NCBI RefSeq assembly: GCF_018736145.1
Contig: NZ_CP059997.1
Location: 457,501 to 521,500, forward strand
Origin: Amycolatopsis sp. CA-230715
GTDB taxonomy: Bacteria; Actinomycetota; Actinomycetes; Mycobacteriales; Pseudonocardiaceae
DNA: 64,000 nt
Direction: 5' to 3'
How positions within the stretch are numbered: the first letter of the stretch is position 1; each line of letters starts with the position of its first letter. Positions 1-6,512 of this stretch are shown in pieces. Made by a program: the position numbers and the translations under genes. Below the pieces are notes generated by a model. It ran no database searches. It was not told where the DNA came from and saw only the letters and a list, made by a program, of their open reading frames with translations.

Positions 1-2
1 CT

Positions 3-878
3 TACCGCTACGAGGATCCCGGGTACACGCGGGCATGGACCCTGCCCGGCAACGCCGAGATCTGGGTACCCGCCGGGCTCGTCGGGCTGCGGCCGGAGCA
101 CGGGCTCCCGGCCACCTCGTCCGGGCTCGCCGCCGGACCGTCCACAGTGCACGCTCTGCTGCGCGCGACGCAGGAACTCATCGAGCGCGACGCGTTGACC
201 GTGAGCTGGCTGCATTCCCTTGCCCCTGCCCGGATCCCGGTCCCGGCGGCGCTGCGGGAGCCGGTCGAGTCGCTCGGCGGCCGGGTCCACGCGTTCGACC
301 TCACCCCCGGGTACAGCCCGCATCCGGTGATCGCGGTCGCGGGCACCCTGCCCCTCGGCGGAAGGCCGCGCTCCACGCTCGGTCTCGCTTGCCGTGCCGA
401 CGCGGGTGAAGCGCTCGAAAAGGCCTGGCTCGAATGGACCCAGGGCACGGTGTTCCTCGAAGTGTGGCTCGCGGGGAACGAGAAGACCGTGCTGAAACCC
501 CGTCAGGTCACCGATTTCGACGCACACGCCGCCTACTACACGTCCCGTCCGCGCGAGTGGGACAGGCTGCCGTGGTGGCGGGGACCGGTGGGCACGGCTC
601 CGGTTTCTTCGCCCGCGCGCGGTACCGCGGCGGAGCTGGCCGAGCTGGTGCGCGCGCTGCGACGGCACCGGATCCGGCTCGCCTACCGCGAACTGACCAC
701 GCCGGAGCTCGCGGCGGTGGGGCTCAACGCCGTGCGGGTGCTCTCCCCCGAGCTGACCCCGCTGCACTCGGATCACCGCTGGCCGTTCCTCGGCGGCACC
801 ACGGCGGATCTGGCGCGCCGCTTCCCGGACGCGAAACCGGGCGTCTTCCCGAACCCGCACCCGCACCCACTCGGCTGA
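3..878 (+). CDS. YcaO-domain RiPP cyclodehydratase, 3' part
   Basis: The window opens inside this gene; 291 residues remain. It is the C-terminal portion of a YcaO-domain protein, the ATP-dependent enzyme that cyclodehydrates Cys/Ser/Thr in a ribosomal precursor peptide to make azolines (thiazole/oxazole-modified peptides). Support in the sequence is the conserved helix QELIERDA (visible residues 57-64), which carries ATP/Mg-binding glutamates in this family, and a proline-rich tail NPHPHPLG resembling the PxPxP C-terminus of RiPP-type YcaO proteins. The next gene is a SagB-type oxidase starting 10 nt downstream, the usual partner that oxidises azolines to azoles. The N-terminus, precursor peptide and any E1/ocin-ThiF partner lie upstream and cannot be seen. 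Family call is firm; the product class is inferred. Confidence 0.88.
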   Translation, partial: YRYEDPGYTRAWTLPGNAEIWVPAGLVGLRPEHGLPATSSGLAAGPSTVHALLRATQELIERDALTVSWLHSLAPARIPVPAALREPVESLGGRVHAFDLTPGYSPHPVIAVAGTLPLGGRPRSTLGLACRADAGEALEKAWLEWTQGTVFLEVWLAGNEKTVLKPRQVTDFDAHAAYYTSRPREWDRLPWWRGPVGTAPVSSPARGTAAELAELVRALRRHRIRLAYRELTTPELAAVGLNAVRVLSPELTPLHSDHRWPFLGGTTADLARRFPDAKPGVFPNPHPHPLG

Positions 879-888
879 GAGGCACTTG

Positions 889-1611
889 ATGACCGACCCC
901 CTGCCAGACCCGTTCGATGACTTCTGGACCGCGAGCCGCCTCACGCCGGTGACGCAGCGCAGGTTCGCCGAGCGGCTCCGCGAGTACCGGCCGGAGTTCT
1001 CCGGGACGGACCCGTTCGCGCTGCCCGGCCGTTACCACGCGCTGCGCCGGTCCGCCGACGGTCTCGACCGCACGTTCCGCCGTCGCCGCAGCAGCAGGGA
1101 GTTCCGCGAGGAACCGCTGCCCGCCAAGCAGCTCGGCATGGTGCTCGCCGCGCTCGCGGACGACGAAACCCGCAGCTACCCCTCCGCGGGCGGGCTGTAC
1201 CCCCTGCGCTGCTATCCGCTGCTGCTGAACGTGCGGCACGAACTGGGCGGGCGCGTCTGCCGGTACGAACCGAGCAGGCACGCGGTGCAGGACGTCGCGC
1301 CGTGCCCGTCGTGGGCCGAACTGGCCCCGATGATGGGCGCCAGCGGCACCGACGGTCCGGGACCGCAGCTCGTGCTGGCGTTCGTGCTCGCCGACGAACC
1401 GCTGGTCGCGAAGTACGGGGTGCGGGGCGGGCGGTTCGGGCTGATCGAAGCGGGTTCCGCCGTGCAGTCCGTGGCGTTGCGGCTCGCGGCCGAACGGCTC
1501 GGCGGGTACCTCCTCGGCGGGGCCGCGGACACTCCCGTGCTCGATCTGCTCGGACTGGCCGGGCAACCGGTGCGGCTCGCCGCGGCGCTCGCCGCCGGAA
1601 TCCCCTCCTGA
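889..1611 (+). CDS. SagB-type FMN-dependent azoline oxidase
   Basis: A 240-residue nitroreductase-fold protein of the SagB/thiazole oxidase family, which uses FMN to oxidise azolines to azoles in TOMM-type RiPP biosynthesis. Visible signatures are RRRRSSREF (64-72), YPSAGGLYPL (97-106) and YGVRGGRFGLIEAGSAVQS near residues 167-185, all typical of SagB. The ATG at 889 is preferred over an overlapping TTG at 886 because GAGAGG lies 6 nt in front of it. It sits 10 nt behind the YcaO gene and is very probably cotranscribed and translationally coupled. The length is on the short side for SagB proteins, which often carry longer extensions, but the core motifs are intact. No precursor peptide is recognisable downstream. 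Confidence 0.88.
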   Translation: MTDPLPDPFDDFWTASRLTPVTQRRFAERLREYRPEFSGTDPFALPGRYHALRRSADGLDRTFRRRRSSREFREEPLPAKQLGMVLAALADDETRSYPSAGGLYPLRCYPLLLNVRHELGGRVCRYEPSRHAVQDVAPCPSWAELAPMMGASGTDGPGPQLVLAFVLADEPLVAKYGVRGGRFGLIEAGSAVQSVALRLAAERLGGYLLGGAADTPVLDLLGLAGQPVRLAAALAAGIPS

Positions 1612-1639
1612 GCCGCCTCCGGTCGCGAGCAACCGGAAA

Positions 1640-1667
1640 AACCCCGCCCCCGGCGGATTTAGGGGTT
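1640..1667 (+). terminator. candidate terminator after the RiPP genes
   Basis: Nested inverted repeat: AACCCC (1640-1645) pairs with GGGGTT (1662-1667) and CCGCC pairs with GGCGG inside it. It lies 29 nt after the SagB stop. The stem is interrupted and no U-run follows, so it is a modest candidate. Confidence 0.4.
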
Positions 1668-1732
1668 CTCCCGCGCGCCGTCAGGCCCAAGACTGAGCCG
1701 GTCTTGGTTCGCCAGCTCAGCGAGGAGTCGCG

Positions 1733-2164
1733 ATGACACTGTCCACTCTGCACCGCCGGATCGCGACTGTCGCGGTCGGCCTCGCCACCGCCGGGATCGT
1801 CTCCACCGGCACGGCGCAGGCCGACAACATCCAGACCATCACCGACAACTACCTGTTCAGCACCTCGCTGTCGAACTTCGAGAAGATCCGCGACAGCAAG
1901 CCGTACCCCGGCCAGCTCGACTGGTCCTCGGACGCGTGCTCGTGGTCGCCGGACAAGCCGGTCGGCTTCGACTTCAAGCCCGGCTGCCACCGCCACGACT
2001 TCGGCTACCGCAACTACAAGAAGCAGGGCCGCTTCAACGCCACGAGCAAGAAGAAGATCGACGACAACTTCTACAGCGATCTCAAGGGCATCTGCAAGGG
2101 CAACGTCGCCTGCAACGGCATCGCGTGGATCTACTACCAGGCCGTGCGCAAGCTGGGCAGCTGA
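1733..2164 (+). CDS. secreted prokaryotic phospholipase A2
   Basis: A 143-residue secreted enzyme of the actinobacterial/fungal (group XIV) phospholipase A2 family, which hydrolyses the sn-2 acyl ester of phospholipids outside the cell with Ca2+. Residues 1-30 form a Sec signal peptide ending TAQA, with cleavage expected before Asp31. The catalytic motif CHRHDFGYRNY (85-95) gives the His88-Asp89 pair. Four cysteines (69, 85, 121, 127) fit the two disulfides known in this family. The mature domain of about 113 residues is the usual size. GAGGAG lies 5 nt before the ATG. It has its own terminator downstream and looks monocistronic; nothing links it directly to the RiPP genes besides proximity. 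Confidence 0.92.
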   Translation: MTLSTLHRRIATVAVGLATAGIVSTGTAQADNIQTITDNYLFSTSLSNFEKIRDSKPYPGQLDWSSDACSWSPDKPVGFDFKPGCHRHDFGYRNYKKQGRFNATSKKKIDDNFYSDLKGICKGNVACNGIAWIYYQAVRKLGS

Positions 2165-2174
2165 GGACTTCCCC

Positions 2175-2202
2175 TGCGGCGGCGGGCTTTCCCGCCGCCG
2201 CA
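2175..2202 (+). terminator. 12-bp perfect hairpin after phospholipase A2
   Basis: TGCGGCGGCGGG (2175-2186), loop CTTT, then its exact complement (2191-2202), beginning 10 nt after the stop codon. No U-tract, which is common for actinobacterial terminators. Confidence 0.75.
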
Positions 2203-2243
2203 TAGGGTCGGGCCGGAGAACGGTTCGACCCGCGGAGGCCCCG

Positions 2244-2879
2244 ATGGACACCGACCACCTGCTGAGCACGACGCGCGCCGTGCGGCGCAAGCTCGATCTC
2301 GACCGGCCCGTCGAAGACGAGGTGCTGGCGGACTGCCTGCGGCTCGCGATCCAGGCCCCGACCCCGGGCAACGCGCAGTCCTGGCGCTGGCTCGTGGTAC
2401 GCGACCAGTCCGTGAAGAACGAGATCGGGGCGCTGTTCCGCGAGATCGGCACCGCCTACCTCGAATCGATGATCGAGAAGGCGGGCGAGGCCGCGGACGA
2501 AGGCCCCATCGCGCGCAACCTCGCGTCCGGCCGTCACCTCGTCGACGTGATCGAGCGCGTTCCGGTGTTCGTCATCCCGTGCCTGCAAGGACGGCCGGAA
2601 GGCGGCAACGAAGCCCTTTCGGTGTTCTACGGCGGCATCTTCCCCGCGGTGTGGAGCTTCCAGCTGGCGCTGCGCTCGCGCGGGCTCGGGTCCACCCTCA
2701 CCAGCTACCACCTCCAGCGCGAGGCCGAAGCGGCGAGGATCCTCGGCATCCCGGACGGCTTCACCCAGGTCGGCCTGCTGCCGGTGGCCTACACCACGGT
2801 GCCGGACTTCAAACCCGCGCCGCGGGCGCCGATCGAGGAGATCGCGTTCCTCGACCACTGGGGCGCCCCGATTCGCTAG
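2244..2879 (+). CDS. nitroreductase family protein
   Basis: A 211-residue FMN-dependent nitroreductase-fold oxidoreductase. The N-terminal TTRAVRRKLDLDRPV and the following APTPGNAQSWRWLVV (about residues 37-52) match the FMN-binding start of the family. The central part and a C-terminal GLLPVAYT strand complete a single domain. GGAGG sits before the ATG. The substrate cannot be deduced: members reduce nitroaromatics, quinones or flavins, and some act on natural products. It lies 1.3 kb from the SagB gene but belongs to a different subgroup (free-standing nitroreductase, not azoline oxidase), so a role in the RiPP pathway is only a possibility. Confidence 0.82.
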   Translation: MDTDHLLSTTRAVRRKLDLDRPVEDEVLADCLRLAIQAPTPGNAQSWRWLVVRDQSVKNEIGALFREIGTAYLESMIEKAGEAADEGPIARNLASGRHLVDVIERVPVFVIPCLQGRPEGGNEALSVFYGGIFPAVWSFQLALRSRGLGSTLTSYHLQREAEAARILGIPDGFTQVGLLPVAYTTVPDFKPAPRAPIEEIAFLDHWGAPIR

Positions 2880-2882
2880 AGT
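2877..2882 (+). promoter_or_regulatory. -10 hexamer TAGAGT of a leaderless ORF
   Basis: TAGAGT overlaps the stop codon of the nitroreductase gene and lies 7 nt before an ATG at 2890. This is the same geometry as at least ten other starts in this window, implying transcription beginning at or next to the ATG. Confidence 0.55.
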
Positions 2883-2889
2883 GGGCCGC

Positions 2890-2931
2890 ATGCGCCGTTC
2901 GCCGTCCACCCCGCACCAGGGTCTGGTGTAG
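2890..2931 (+). CDS. 13-residue leader peptide ORF before MFS exporter
   Basis: ATG at 2890 opens MRRSPSTPHQGLV followed by TAG at 2929-2931, in the same reading frame as the exporter whose ATG lies 3 nt further on. The ATG is placed as a leaderless start (TAGAGT, 7 nt gap). The exporter itself has no good ribosome binding site, so re-initiation after this short ORF may be how it is translated. Alternatively, the TAG is a recent nonsense change in an originally longer N-terminus. There is no direct evidence that the peptide is made. Confidence 0.4.
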   Translation: MRRSPSTPHQGLV

Positions 2932-2934
2932 GCG

Positions 2935-4155
2935 ATGGCCGCCGGGGAGCCCACCAGCTCCCCGGCGAAGAAGCTGCTGACGCTGCTCGTCGCCGCGAAC
3001 GTCCTTTGTGTCCTGAACAACGGCATGGTCACCGTGCTGCTGGCGAAGCTGCGCGAGGAGTTCGGCGCGGACGCCGCCGCGATCGGCCTGACCGCGACCG
3101 GGTTCCTCGCCGCCGCGGCGATCGGCACCCCGGTGCACGGCGCGGTGTGCGGCAGGGCGGGCACCCTCGTCGTGCTGCGCTGCGGGCTGCTCCTGCTCGG
3201 CACGGGCGCGGCACTCGCCGCCGCCGCGCCGAACGTCGCGGTCCTCGTCGCCGCGCGGATCGCCCAGGGCGCGGGCGCGGCGTGCGTGCCGGTGGTGTCG
3301 GCGGTCGCGGTCACGCTCGGCTGGCCGCCCGGCCGCCGCGGGCTGCCGTTCGGGCTGATCGCCACCGGGATCGGCGCCGCGCAGGCATCCGGCCCCGTGG
3401 TCGGCGGCGCGGTCGCGCAGCTGACCGGCTGGCGGGCCCTGTTCACCGGAACGGCGGTGCTGGCGGTGGCGCTCACGGTCATCGCGGGCCGAGTGCTGCC
3501 GCCGAAGTACGGGCGCTCCACCGCTCGCGTCTTCCCCGCCGAGCTGTTCCGCACCCGCGCGTTCCTCGCGGCCACCGCGGCCGGGTTCCTCGGACTGCTC
3601 GCGTTCCTCGCGGTCGAGATCCTCGTCCCGCAGCTGGCCGGGTTCGCGCACGGCCTCGGCACCGGCGCGACGGCACTGGTGCTTTCCCCCGGCGCGGTCA
3701 CCGCGGTCCTGCTCGCCCTGCCCGCCGGTACCTGGTCCGATCGCTTCGGGCCGCGGGTCGTGGTGGTCGCCGGACTGCTGACGAGCCTCGCTTCGGTGCT
3801 GTTCCTGTCCACTGTGGCCGGTCGATCCGTGGTGCTGCTCGGGGCCGGTTTCCTCGGCACCAGCGCGGGTTTCGCGCTGCTCAGCGCTCCGTTGTCGAAC
3901 GCGGTTTCGGTCGCGTTGCCATCCGAGCTGGCGAATGCTGGTGTCGGCGTGTACCAGTGCGCGTTCGCGCTCGGCGGCGGGATCGGGGCCACCTTCGCGG
4001 GCACCGTGCTGACCGCCCGTGAACCCGCCGCCCCGCGCTGGAACCCTTGGTACGACGGCGTTTGGGGCGCCTACTCGGACGCGCTGCTCGCGATCGCGCC
4101 GGTACTGGCGCTGGGTCTGCTGGTGGGCCTGCTCCTGCCCCGCCGCGTGCGCTAA
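2935..4155 (+). CDS. MFS transporter (probable drug/metabolite exporter)
   Basis: A 406-residue polytopic membrane protein of the major facilitator superfamily, with about 12 hydrophobic segments in two halves. The first half has the family motif-C region (GIGAAQASGPVVGGAVAQ, about residues 142-159) that marks antiporter-type exporters. It lacks the C-terminal extension of 14-TM drug pumps. The ATG at 2935 has no strong Shine-Dalgarno and follows a 13-codon ORF by 3 nt. The substrate is unknown; a location beside RiPP and nitroreductase genes makes export of a small metabolite plausible but unproven. The 3' end overlaps the convergent gene by a few bases. Confidence 0.82.
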   Translation: MAAGEPTSSPAKKLLTLLVAANVLCVLNNGMVTVLLAKLREEFGADAAAIGLTATGFLAAAAIGTPVHGAVCGRAGTLVVLRCGLLLLGTGAALAAAAPNVAVLVAARIAQGAGAACVPVVSAVAVTLGWPPGRRGLPFGLIATGIGAAQASGPVVGGAVAQLTGWRALFTGTAVLAVALTVIAGRVLPPKYGRSTARVFPAELFRTRAFLAATAAGFLGLLAFLAVEILVPQLAGFAHGLGTGATALVLSPGAVTAVLLALPAGTWSDRFGPRVVVVAGLLTSLASVLFLSTVAGRSVVLLGAGFLGTSAGFALLSAPLSNAVSVALPSELANAGVGVYQCAFALGGGIGATFAGTVLTAREPAAPRWNPWYDGVWGAYSDALLAIAPVLALGLLVGLLLPRRVR

Positions 4156-4562
4156 CCGGCGCGAACGGTCACCTGGTGGCCGTCCTGGCTCACCGACACG
4201 AGTTCGACGGTGCGCGCGTCCCGCGGCCCGCCCCGCGCCCCGGTGTGCAGATCGGCCGTGGTGCTCCCGGCGCGCTCCCGCACCACGAACCGGGCCACGG
4301 CTTCCCCCTGCCAGATGCACTGCATGCGCGGCGGGCACCGCGAGTCGGACACCAGCCCGGTGAACCGGACCGCCAAGTCCCGCCCGGCGATCGCCGCCTC
4401 CTGGCCGACCGTCAACGTGAAGTCCCGGCCCGGCGGCACGACGGCGGCCGGTTCCGGCGACTTCCCTGGTCGAGGGCCGTGCTCGGAAGCGGCCGAGCTG
4501 GCCGTGCCCGCCCCAAGCACGGCGAGCACCGCGAGCCCGACGGCGAATCGCTGGATGTCCAC
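4152..4562 (-). CDS. small secreted protein, function unknown
   Basis: Unrecognised secreted protein. The chosen GTG at 4562 gives 136 residues beginning with a clear signal peptide (RFAVGLAVLAVLGAGTASSA, cleavage near residue 24). An in-frame ATG at 4631 would add 23 residues in front of the signal peptide and overlap the upstream rloB-like gene by 28 nt, so it looks less likely, although the GTG has no convincing ribosome binding site either. The mature part is beta-rich by appearance, with the motif SRCPPRMQCIWQGEA holding two cysteines likely to form a disulfide. It could be a small extracytoplasmic beta-domain. It lies just downstream of the RloA/RloB pair in the same orientation, but a functional link is not evident. 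Confidence 0.6.
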   Translation of the reverse strand: MDIQRFAVGLAVLAVLGAGTASSAASEHGPRPGKSPEPAAVVPPGRDFTLTVGQEAAIAGRDLAVRFTGLVSDSRCPPRMQCIWQGEAVARFVVRERAGSTTADLHTGARGGPRDARTVELVSVSQDGHQVTVRAG

Positions 4563-4603
4563 CTCGGGAGGACGGCCCGAACCCCACTCGGGGTTGCACC
4601 GGA

Positions 4604-5173
4604 TCAGCAGATCTTTTCCACCAGAGCCCACACCCCGGTGGCCGGGTTCCGTTCATGCTCGGCACCGAGTCCGCTACCCCGCGCCCGCTCGACCGCGTTG
4701 TCCACCCCCTGCGCGTAATCCTCGAAACGCAGCGCCGATTTGTCGTACTCGGGCAAATGCTTGCGCAGACGCTTCTCCACGTCGTTGTAGCAAGTCAGCG
4801 GAGCGGCACACGCTTCGAAGTGCAGAAGGAGCCAAAACTCGAAACAGGGGTTCGAAATCGCCAGGTTGACCTTCAGCCGCGAGGCCGCCGATACCGCCTT
4901 GCACAGGTCGTACTCGTCCACGTCGAGCACGCACCACACCTCGTCGTGCGTGCCCGCCGCCCGATCACGCATTCCGGCGGCGTACTTGACGACCCCTTCC
5001 GGACCTCCGGGCTTGGCCTTCACCTTGACCGTGACCGCCGGGTTCCGCCGCGCGCGCTTGAGCCCTTCGAAGTACGCGGGTTCGGTCGCGGCCGCGCCGC
5101 AGACGACGAGCAGCGAAAGCCTGGGCGCGCGAAACGCGCGCCGCCGCCGATCGCTGTTCTCGCGCCGCGTCAT
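4604..5173 (-). CDS. RloB-like TOPRIM-fold defence protein (AbiLii-like)
   Basis: A 189-residue RloB-family protein. RloB proteins are small TOPRIM-like effectors that work with an RloA ATPase in phage-defence loci (also called AbiLii/AbiLi, first noticed as restriction-linked ORFs). The family landmarks are VVCGAAATEPAYFEGL (23-38), the acidic pair LDVDEYD with Asp84 and Asp86, and SNPCFEFWLLLHF (107-119). The canonical motif begins C-E-G-x-x-T-E; here it reads C-G-A-A-A-T-E, so the usual TOPRIM glutamate at position 26 is glycine. Thr30 and Glu31 are kept. The ATG overlaps the stop of the upstream ATPase gene by 4 nt (ATGA), indicating coupled translation and partnership. Either an unusual active site or a decayed effector is possible. 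Confidence 0.8.
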   Translation of the reverse strand: MTRRENSDRRRRAFRAPRLSLLVVCGAAATEPAYFEGLKRARRNPAVTVKVKAKPGGPEGVVKYAAGMRDRAAGTHDEVWCVLDVDEYDLCKAVSAASRLKVNLAISNPCFEFWLLLHFEACAAPLTCYNDVEKRLRKHLPEYDKSALRFEDYAQGVDNAVERARGSGLGAEHERNPATGVWALVEKIC

Positions 5174-6423
5174 CTGCCGAGGACCGCATCAGAGAACGAG
5201 GTACCGCCGAGCACCGGGACGGCGCCATAACTACCCGCCAGATAACGGCGTTCGGTGTTCTGGTCCTTGCGGGGCTTGAAGTCCGTGAGCGGGTACAGCT
5301 CGCTCACGCCGTCCGCGCCCTTGTCGACGAACCAGATCTGGTCGCGGTCCAACACCTGGTCACCGAGCATGGTCCCCAGCAGGCTGGTGTCGTGCGTGGT
5401 GAAGACCAGCTGCGCGTTCGCGGAGTTCACTTCGGGGTCCTGGAACAGCCCGACGAGCCGTGCCGTCAGCAGCGGGTGCAGGCTCGCGTCGATCTCGTCG
5501 ACCACGAGCACTTGGCCGTGGTCGAGCGAGTCGAGAACCGAAGGAAGCAGTTCCAGCCAGTTCCTCGTACCGGCGGACTCGTCGTCCAGGTCGAACGGCC
5601 CGCCACCCGCTCCGTGTGTCAGCGCGAGTTTCCAATGCCGGGAAGGGGGCGCGCCCCGGCGGGCAATTTCGCGAGCCACCGCGGTGATCGTGCGGGGCAG
5701 GCCGGGAATGTGGCCTTCCACTTCCTCCGCGACGACATCGGTGATGCCGACGTCCGCCGCGGCCAGCAGTGCCACCAGCCGCCGCGCGTTGTCCGGGCGG
5801 TGGTGGAGGTAGTGGCCGACGTTGTGCGCCACCAGCCCGGGAGGTGAACCACTGCCGAGGGCGCGCAGGGTGAGGCAGGCCTCGAACCACCGGTAGACCG
5901 GCATCAACGGCCCCAGTTCGAGGCGGTCGCAGCTGCCGAGGAGCAGGGCGTCCGGCCGGATCAGCTCTTCCAGCACGGCGAGCTTGGCCCTCAGATCGGC
6001 GACCGTACTGCCGAATCTGGTCTCGTCACCCTCGCGCTCGAAGATCACCCGGCGCCGCTTCTCCGGGAACGAGTAAAGCCATTCCTCTCGCACGGTGTCC
6101 TCATCGAGGACGAAACCGTAGGTGTACCGGACGTTCTCCGCGACCAGCTCCGCGACGAAGACCGAAGGCACGGCCGCCCCCGGCAGCGGCCGGAACGGAG
6201 ACCGTTCGAGGCGACCGCTGTCGTCCCGGCGAAACGACGACAGGACTGCCGAGCGCATGAATTCGAGCCCGTCGACGAGGTTCGACTTACCGGAGGCGTT
6301 GGCGCCGTAGATCGCCGCCACCGGCACGACCGGGCGTTCGTCACCGGGCATCGACGGCATCAGGAGCAGCTCCTGCTCGTCCCGGAACGAGCGGTGGTTG
6401 CCCAGCCGAAAACTCCGGAGCAT
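5170..6423 (-). CDS. RloA-like AAA ATPase (AbiLi-like defence ATPase)
   Basis: A 417-residue SMC/ABC-like AAA ATPase of the RloA/AbiLi group, the sensor or regulator half of a two-gene anti-phage module. Walker A GANASGKS is at residues 40-47, the Walker B strand LVVDEIDAS in the C-terminal third is followed by a switch histidine in VFTTHDTSLL, and FRLGNHRSFRDEQ is the typical N-terminus. I chose the ATG at 6423 because GGGAGG precedes it by 9 nt and the protein then begins exactly at the conserved MLRSFRLGNHRSF; the longer frame to 6477 would read through the leader hairpin. It is followed by the RloB-like gene with a 4-nt overlap. It is located directly after ftsK in a lineage-variable spot, as expected for defence cargo. 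Confidence 0.84.
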   Translation of the reverse strand: MLRSFRLGNHRSFRDEQELLLMPSMPGDERPVVPVAAIYGANASGKSNLVDGLEFMRSAVLSSFRRDDSGRLERSPFRPLPGAAVPSVFVAELVAENVRYTYGFVLDEDTVREEWLYSFPEKRRRVIFEREGDETRFGSTVADLRAKLAVLEELIRPDALLLGSCDRLELGPLMPVYRWFEACLTLRALGSGSPPGLVAHNVGHYLHHRPDNARRLVALLAAADVGITDVVAEEVEGHIPGLPRTITAVAREIARRGAPPSRHWKLALTHGAGGGPFDLDDESAGTRNWLELLPSVLDSLDHGQVLVVDEIDASLHPLLTARLVGLFQDPEVNSANAQLVFTTHDTSLLGTMLGDQVLDRDQIWFVDKGADGVSELYPLTDFKPRKDQNTERRYLAGSYGAVPVLGGTSFSDAVLGR

Positions 6424-6447
6424 GACCAAGCACCTCCCTGACAGAGT

Positions 6448-6490
6448 TTCGAGTCGTTCTGTACCAGTAAACCGCACAGAACAACTCGAA
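6448..6490 (-). promoter_or_regulatory. 15-bp inverted repeat / RNA hairpin in rloA leader
   Basis: Arms TTCGAGTCGTTCTGT (6448-6462) and ACAGAACAACTCGAA (6476-6490), separated by 13 nt. Read as minus-strand RNA the one mismatch becomes a U-G pair, so all 15 positions pair. The hairpin ends about 24 nt before the rloA ATG, just outside its ribosome binding site. It is visibly AT-richer than its surroundings. It could be an operator for a dimeric regulator, an attenuator, or simply the ftsK terminator; the lack of a T-run and its position next to rloA favour regulation of rloA. Confidence 0.65.
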
Positions 6491-6512
6491 GCACCAGCGA
6501 GGCGGGTTTTGC

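Noticed and set aside
1733..4155. Phospholipase, nitroreductase and MFS as tailoring and export genes of the RiPP cluster
   Set aside because: Two terminator hairpins separate them from the YcaO-SagB pair, and no sequence feature ties them to the pathway; kept only as a possibility.
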